Assembly (NCBI RefSeq): GCF_900129975.1 | Contig: NZ_FSRG01000006.1 | Location: 554,636-618,635, forward strand | Length of the DNA: 64,000 nt | Direction of reading: 5' to 3' | Origin: Halodesulfovibrio marinisediminis DSM 17456 | Lineage (GTDB): Bacteria; Desulfobacterota; Desulfovibrionia; Desulfovibrionales; Desulfovibrionaceae | Part shown: piece after piece, positions 61,367 to 64,000 of the stretch | Layout: every line of letters begins with the position of its first letter | Numbering within the stretch: position 1 is the first letter of the stretch | Translations under genes and position numbers: made by a program | Notes under the pieces: generated by a model | Database searches by the model: none | Seen by the model: only the letters and a program-made list of their open reading frames with translations | Told to the model about the DNA's origin: nothing

Positions 61367-62479
61367 ATGTCCAATAAAAAAGCGCCAAAGAATAATACTA
61401 ATCTCAAACGAGCACTCTGGGTCGCGCTTGTACTATTTGCAATCGCTCTCACTGGTCTGTGGACATTTGAACCCGAAATTATCGACATAGAAAAGCCGGT
61501 TGAACCGACCGGAGATGTTACAACACAAGTACGCATTCCACTGCGCAAAAACGTAGAACAGCAGTCTGTTATCAACTCTTCCGAAACCGCAACTGCTACA
61601 GCAACAGAAGGTGAGCAAGAACAGGAAACTGATTCTACAACACCTGTTATCAAAAAAGTTACTGAAGACACTGTTGTCCAACCTACTTTTATTACAGACT
61701 TATCACATCTAATTGTCACTTCATATCATCCTAAAGGAAGCCATCCGGCGGCATCAAAAGAGTCCAAGCTTCTTCTGGATGCAAAAAGAATTAACATTCA
61801 CTACGGCATTGAAATGACCGGCCTCTCTTGGAGCGGGGATGATCTTGCCATCGGCAGACAATCCGTCATGCGGTATGCCTTACGCCCAAGCATGATCAAC
61901 GCTCTTTACGCGCTCTATAAACAACGCTTTGTTGATGCCATTAATACAGAACTCAACACAATTGCACGATCATTCAATGGAATAGAGCGTACTCTTACAC
62001 CGGAAGAACAGAATGCATTCTATGCCCTTACTGCAAAACAGCTTCGAGCCACAGCCGGTGTTCTCAAAAGCTGCGCAAAGGTGAACTCTGCTATGGCAGA
62101 CATCGCAGTCTGGTTACAGGCAGAACGTGACGTTCTTGCAGCCAACCAGCGATTCCAAGTGGCATTACATGACTATCAAGTTTCAAAAGAAATGCATGCC
62201 ACCCAGTCAGTAACTGACGCTGCAGAAGCAAAAATGAAAGCCGAGGGAGAAGCCTACGAAAAGGCTATCCGCGACCGTGAAGCATACAAAGCTGCACTCG
62301 CCAACATGATACGTAAGTACAAATGGACAAAGAATCAGGACGATGAAACCAATCTGTACATCGCATCATGGGTTTTCCGTCGCAGCAAGGACCTGTCGAA
62401 TCCTAAAGAGGTCATGATGACTATTCAGGACAGACTGCTCGACCTTGCGAACACGATGGACTCTCAGGTAAGCCTCTAA
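61367..62479 (+). CDS. Membrane-anchored coiled-coil protein of unknown function
   Basis: 370 residues after placing the start at ATG 61367, which has AAGGGGGG upstream. One membrane segment at about 15-35 (ALWVALVLFAIALTGLW) is followed by a Thr/Glu-rich linker and a helical, charged C-terminal half with coiled-coil character (AEAKMKAEGEAYEKAIRDREAYKAALANM is near residues 295-325). No family recognised. The topology suggests a periplasmic body. A strong terminator follows. Confidence 0.7.
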   Translation: MSNKKAPKNNTNLKRALWVALVLFAIALTGLWTFEPEIIDIEKPVEPTGDVTTQVRIPLRKNVEQQSVINSSETATATATEGEQEQETDSTTPVIKKVTEDTVVQPTFITDLSHLIVTSYHPKGSHPAASKESKLLLDAKRINIHYGIEMTGLSWSGDDLAIGRQSVMRYALRPSMINALYALYKQRFVDAINTELNTIARSFNGIERTLTPEEQNAFYALTAKQLRATAGVLKSCAKVNSAMADIAVWLQAERDVLAANQRFQVALHDYQVSKEMHATQSVTDAAEAKMKAEGEAYEKAIRDREAYKAALANMIRKYKWTKNQDDETNLYIASWVFRRSKDLSNPKEVMMTIQDRLLDLANTMDSQVSL

Positions 62480-62487
62480 TAACGAAA

Positions 62488-62518
62488 AAAAAAGCCGCAG
62501 AAAATGCGGCTTTTTTTT
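62488..62518 (+). terminator. Rho-independent terminator
   Basis: AAAAGCCGCA / TGCGGCTTTT stem with an eight-T run. Confidence 0.92.
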
Positions 62519-62587
62519 ACACACAAAATTTGACGCTATCGTACGACTTCAGGCACAACGTTTTTTTATTCAACAGGAAAGATCATT

Positions 62588-63031
62588 ATGGCAAAAAACT
62601 ACGTTCCTCATATGCATACAGCTGAACATATTCTTAACGGAACCATGGTCAGCATGTTCGGTTGCGAGCGCTGTTATTCAGCACATATCAACACTAAAAA
62701 ATCGAAATGCGATTATCACTTTGAGCGTCCGATTACTGAGTACGAAGCAATTGCCCTGCAATCCGCAGTAAACGAACAGCTTCAGCGAAACCTTGAAGTG
62801 ACAGAAGAGATTGTACCTCTGAAACAGGCACAGGAACGCTACAATCTTTCCCGACTTCCTTCAGATGACATTACGACTATCCGTATCGTCCATATCGGGG
62901 ATTATGACAGCTGCCCGTGCATTGGAGAGCACGTGCAGAACACGTCAGAAATCGGAGAGTTCATCATTAACTCCTACGACTTTGAAAATGGACGATTGCG
63001 CATCCGTTTCAAGTGCAAACCTGCTGACTAA
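62588..63031 (+). CDS. AlaX-like tRNA editing-domain protein
   Basis: 147 residues matching the editing domain of alanyl-tRNA synthetase or AlaX. Zinc ligands: HTAEH at 10-14 and CPCIGEH near 114-120. Such proteins hydrolyse mischarged Ser- or Gly-tRNA(Ala). The protein is shorter than classical AlaX and has extra Cys (CERCYS) near the start, so a different substrate is possible. GGAAAG precedes the ATG. It lies 11 bases before a lipoprotein gene, so the two may be co-transcribed. Confidence 0.83.
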   Translation: MAKNYVPHMHTAEHILNGTMVSMFGCERCYSAHINTKKSKCDYHFERPITEYEAIALQSAVNEQLQRNLEVTEEIVPLKQAQERYNLSRLPSDDITTIRIVHIGDYDSCPCIGEHVQNTSEIGEFIINSYDFENGRLRIRFKCKPAD

Positions 63032-63042
63032 ACGAGGCAACT

Positions 63043-63681
63043 ATGCGCCGACGTATTTCCATCCTGTGTACCCTTTTCGCCCTGCTTCTCACTCTGAACA
63101 CTGGCTGCTTACGAAACACTGTTTTTTTCAAGGAGCCTGCCACGATAATTTCTTCCAACTACTTTGCAGTAACCAAAAAACTGCCACCGCAACTGCAAGC
63201 TAAACTTCCCACAGATGTGGTATCTTACAACCCGCAGCAACCAGCACGTAACAGCATCTTACCGGAACAATTCAGCCACATAGTGTTCGATAATCTTTCA
63301 CTAAATTTTCTCTGGACAGGTGCACAGCACAATCTACCAATAGACGGCACCACATACTCAGCCATGCCGTCAGCAGGTCAGATCGCAAAACACAACGGTA
63401 CAGAACTCACTATAACAAGCGAATTCTGTGAAGAAAAATTATCGCTTATCGCAATACTCGACTGGAACAACACAGGTAGCACAGACTGGCTAGTTGCTTA
63501 CACCTTTAAGTCCCTTGTACAGCCGGAAATCTCTAAAAGACTTCTGCTTGTCAGGGACATACAGCCTAACACAACTCTCACAGCAACAGTTCTCTCCGCA
63601 TCTGAGTGTTTCGGCAACAACTGTCAGTACTACACCGGAAACTCTCTCGTTGAATTCCTTGAGTATCAGCCACAATACTAA
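63043..63681 (+). CDS. Lipoprotein of unknown function
   Basis: 212 residues. The signal ends with a lipobox (LTLNTGC, Cys near residue 22), predicting a lipid-anchored envelope protein. The rest is beta-rich, with no named domain recognised. GAGG precedes the ATG, and a terminator follows at 63718. Confidence 0.75.
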   Translation: MRRRISILCTLFALLLTLNTGCLRNTVFFKEPATIISSNYFAVTKKLPPQLQAKLPTDVVSYNPQQPARNSILPEQFSHIVFDNLSLNFLWTGAQHNLPIDGTTYSAMPSAGQIAKHNGTELTITSEFCEEKLSLIAILDWNNTGSTDWLVAYTFKSLVQPEISKRLLLVRDIQPNTTLTATVLSASECFGNNCQYYTGNSLVEFLEYQPQY

Positions 63682-63717
63682 GTTTTCGCACGACTCAGCG
63701 TCGCTGACTTGATCTAC

Positions 63718-63756
63718 AAAAAAAGCTGTCCCTCAATATGAAGGACAGCTTTTTTA
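63718..63756 (+). terminator. Rho-independent terminator
   Basis: AAAAAGCTGTCC / GGACAGCTTTTT, 12 bp, with flanking A and T runs; may serve both the lipoprotein gene and the convergent panB. Confidence 0.92.
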
Positions 63757-63858
63757 TTACTTGAACGGTAGTGGAGCTCAGACCGCGGAGTAACATTAAT
63801 TACGGGCAAAACTCGCTAGCAAACGTTTCCCTCTAGCTTTCGTAGCCAAAAGAAAAAA

Positions 63859-64000
63859 TTACTTTTCAAACTTCTCTTTTTCATGCTCAGGCATAGCAAA
63901 GCTATGTTCAGGCGCAGGGAAACTGCCATCTTCCACTTCGCGCTTATAATCACTGATAGCCGCTGCTGCGGTTTCACGCAGGTTTGCATACTGCTTTACA
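63859..64000 (-). CDS. panB: 3-methyl-2-oxobutanoate hydroxymethyltransferase, C-terminal fragment
   Basis: The last 46 codons, read on the minus strand and ended by TAA at 63861-63859, with the rest beyond the window. The peptide VKQYANLRETAAAAISDYKR followed by EDGSFPAPEHSFAMP matches the conserved PanB end (FVKQYA ... FP-x-x-EHSF). PanB makes ketopantoate for pantothenate and CoA. This reading frame is too short for simple ORF cut-offs, so it is identified by motif alone. Confidence 0.85.
   Translation of the reverse strand, partial: VKQYANLRETAAAAISDYKREVEDGSFPAPEHSFAMPEHEKEKFEK

Overview
The window looks like chromosomal DNA of a marine, sulfate-reducer-like member of the Desulfovibrionales; Halodesulfovibrio or a close relative is my best guess. 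This is inferred, not tested. The signs are tandem rubrerythrins, hydrogenase maturation genes hypA/hypB, an Mrp/NBP35 ATPase fused to a NifX-like domain, candidate futalosine-type menaquinone genes (UbiD, UbiA and amidohydrolase families), TRAP transport with sigma-54 control, LptD (so Gram-negative), and an apparent selenocysteine gene. No rRNA, tRNA, insertion sequence, prophage or CRISPR array was seen. Both ends cut genes: a ferredoxin-domain protein at the left and panB at the right.

Layout. 1-10 kb: ferredoxin protein, topoisomerase III, two rubrerythrins with near-identical promoters, a UbiD-family decarboxylase, a UDPGP-type uridylyltransferase and a small unknown protein. 10-16.6 kb: a copper ATPase divergent from a CopZ-like chaperone, an AMIN-domain/TPR/TPR cluster, and hypA-hypB. 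16.7-26.3 kb: Mrp ATPase, a phosphoethanolamine-transferase-like sulfatase-fold enzyme, UbiA/HD-GYP/MogA-like genes, a polar amino-acid ABC transporter and a zinc-ribbon peptide. 26.7-36.2 kb: amidohydrolase, an RND efflux pump divergent from a GAF/sigma-54 activator, a peroxiredoxin-like gene interrupted by an in-frame TGA at the family's catalytic Cys (read here as selenocysteine), and a HAD enzyme. 36.2-45.3 kb: a probable amino-acid catabolic regulon made of a hybrid sensor kinase with a periplasmic amino-acid-binding domain, a sigma-54 response regulator, a TRAP transporter and L-serine ammonia-lyase. 45.3-46.1 kb: an 866-bp gene-free stretch rich in RNA structure, including a candidate pseudoknotted non-coding RNA. 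46.1-53.8 kb: periplasmic carbonic anhydrase, LptD, rpsF-rpsR-rplI-dnaB and a diguanylate cyclase. 53.8-64 kb: an Old-Yellow-family oxidoreductase, two DMT transporters, several unknown envelope proteins, an AlaX-like editing protein, a lipoprotein and the 3' end of panB.

The strongest items for follow-up are: (1) the TGA-interrupted peroxiredoxin-like gene with a SECIS-like hairpin; (2) the structured RNA at 45522-45664, whose helices, loop pairing, wobble pair and flanking signals fit an expressed RNA I cannot assign to a known class; (3) two independent sigma-54 circuits with visible -24/-12 promoters and upstream dyads, one for the TRAP/serine operon and one pointing at the RND pump. All functions are read from motifs by eye; no database search was possible.
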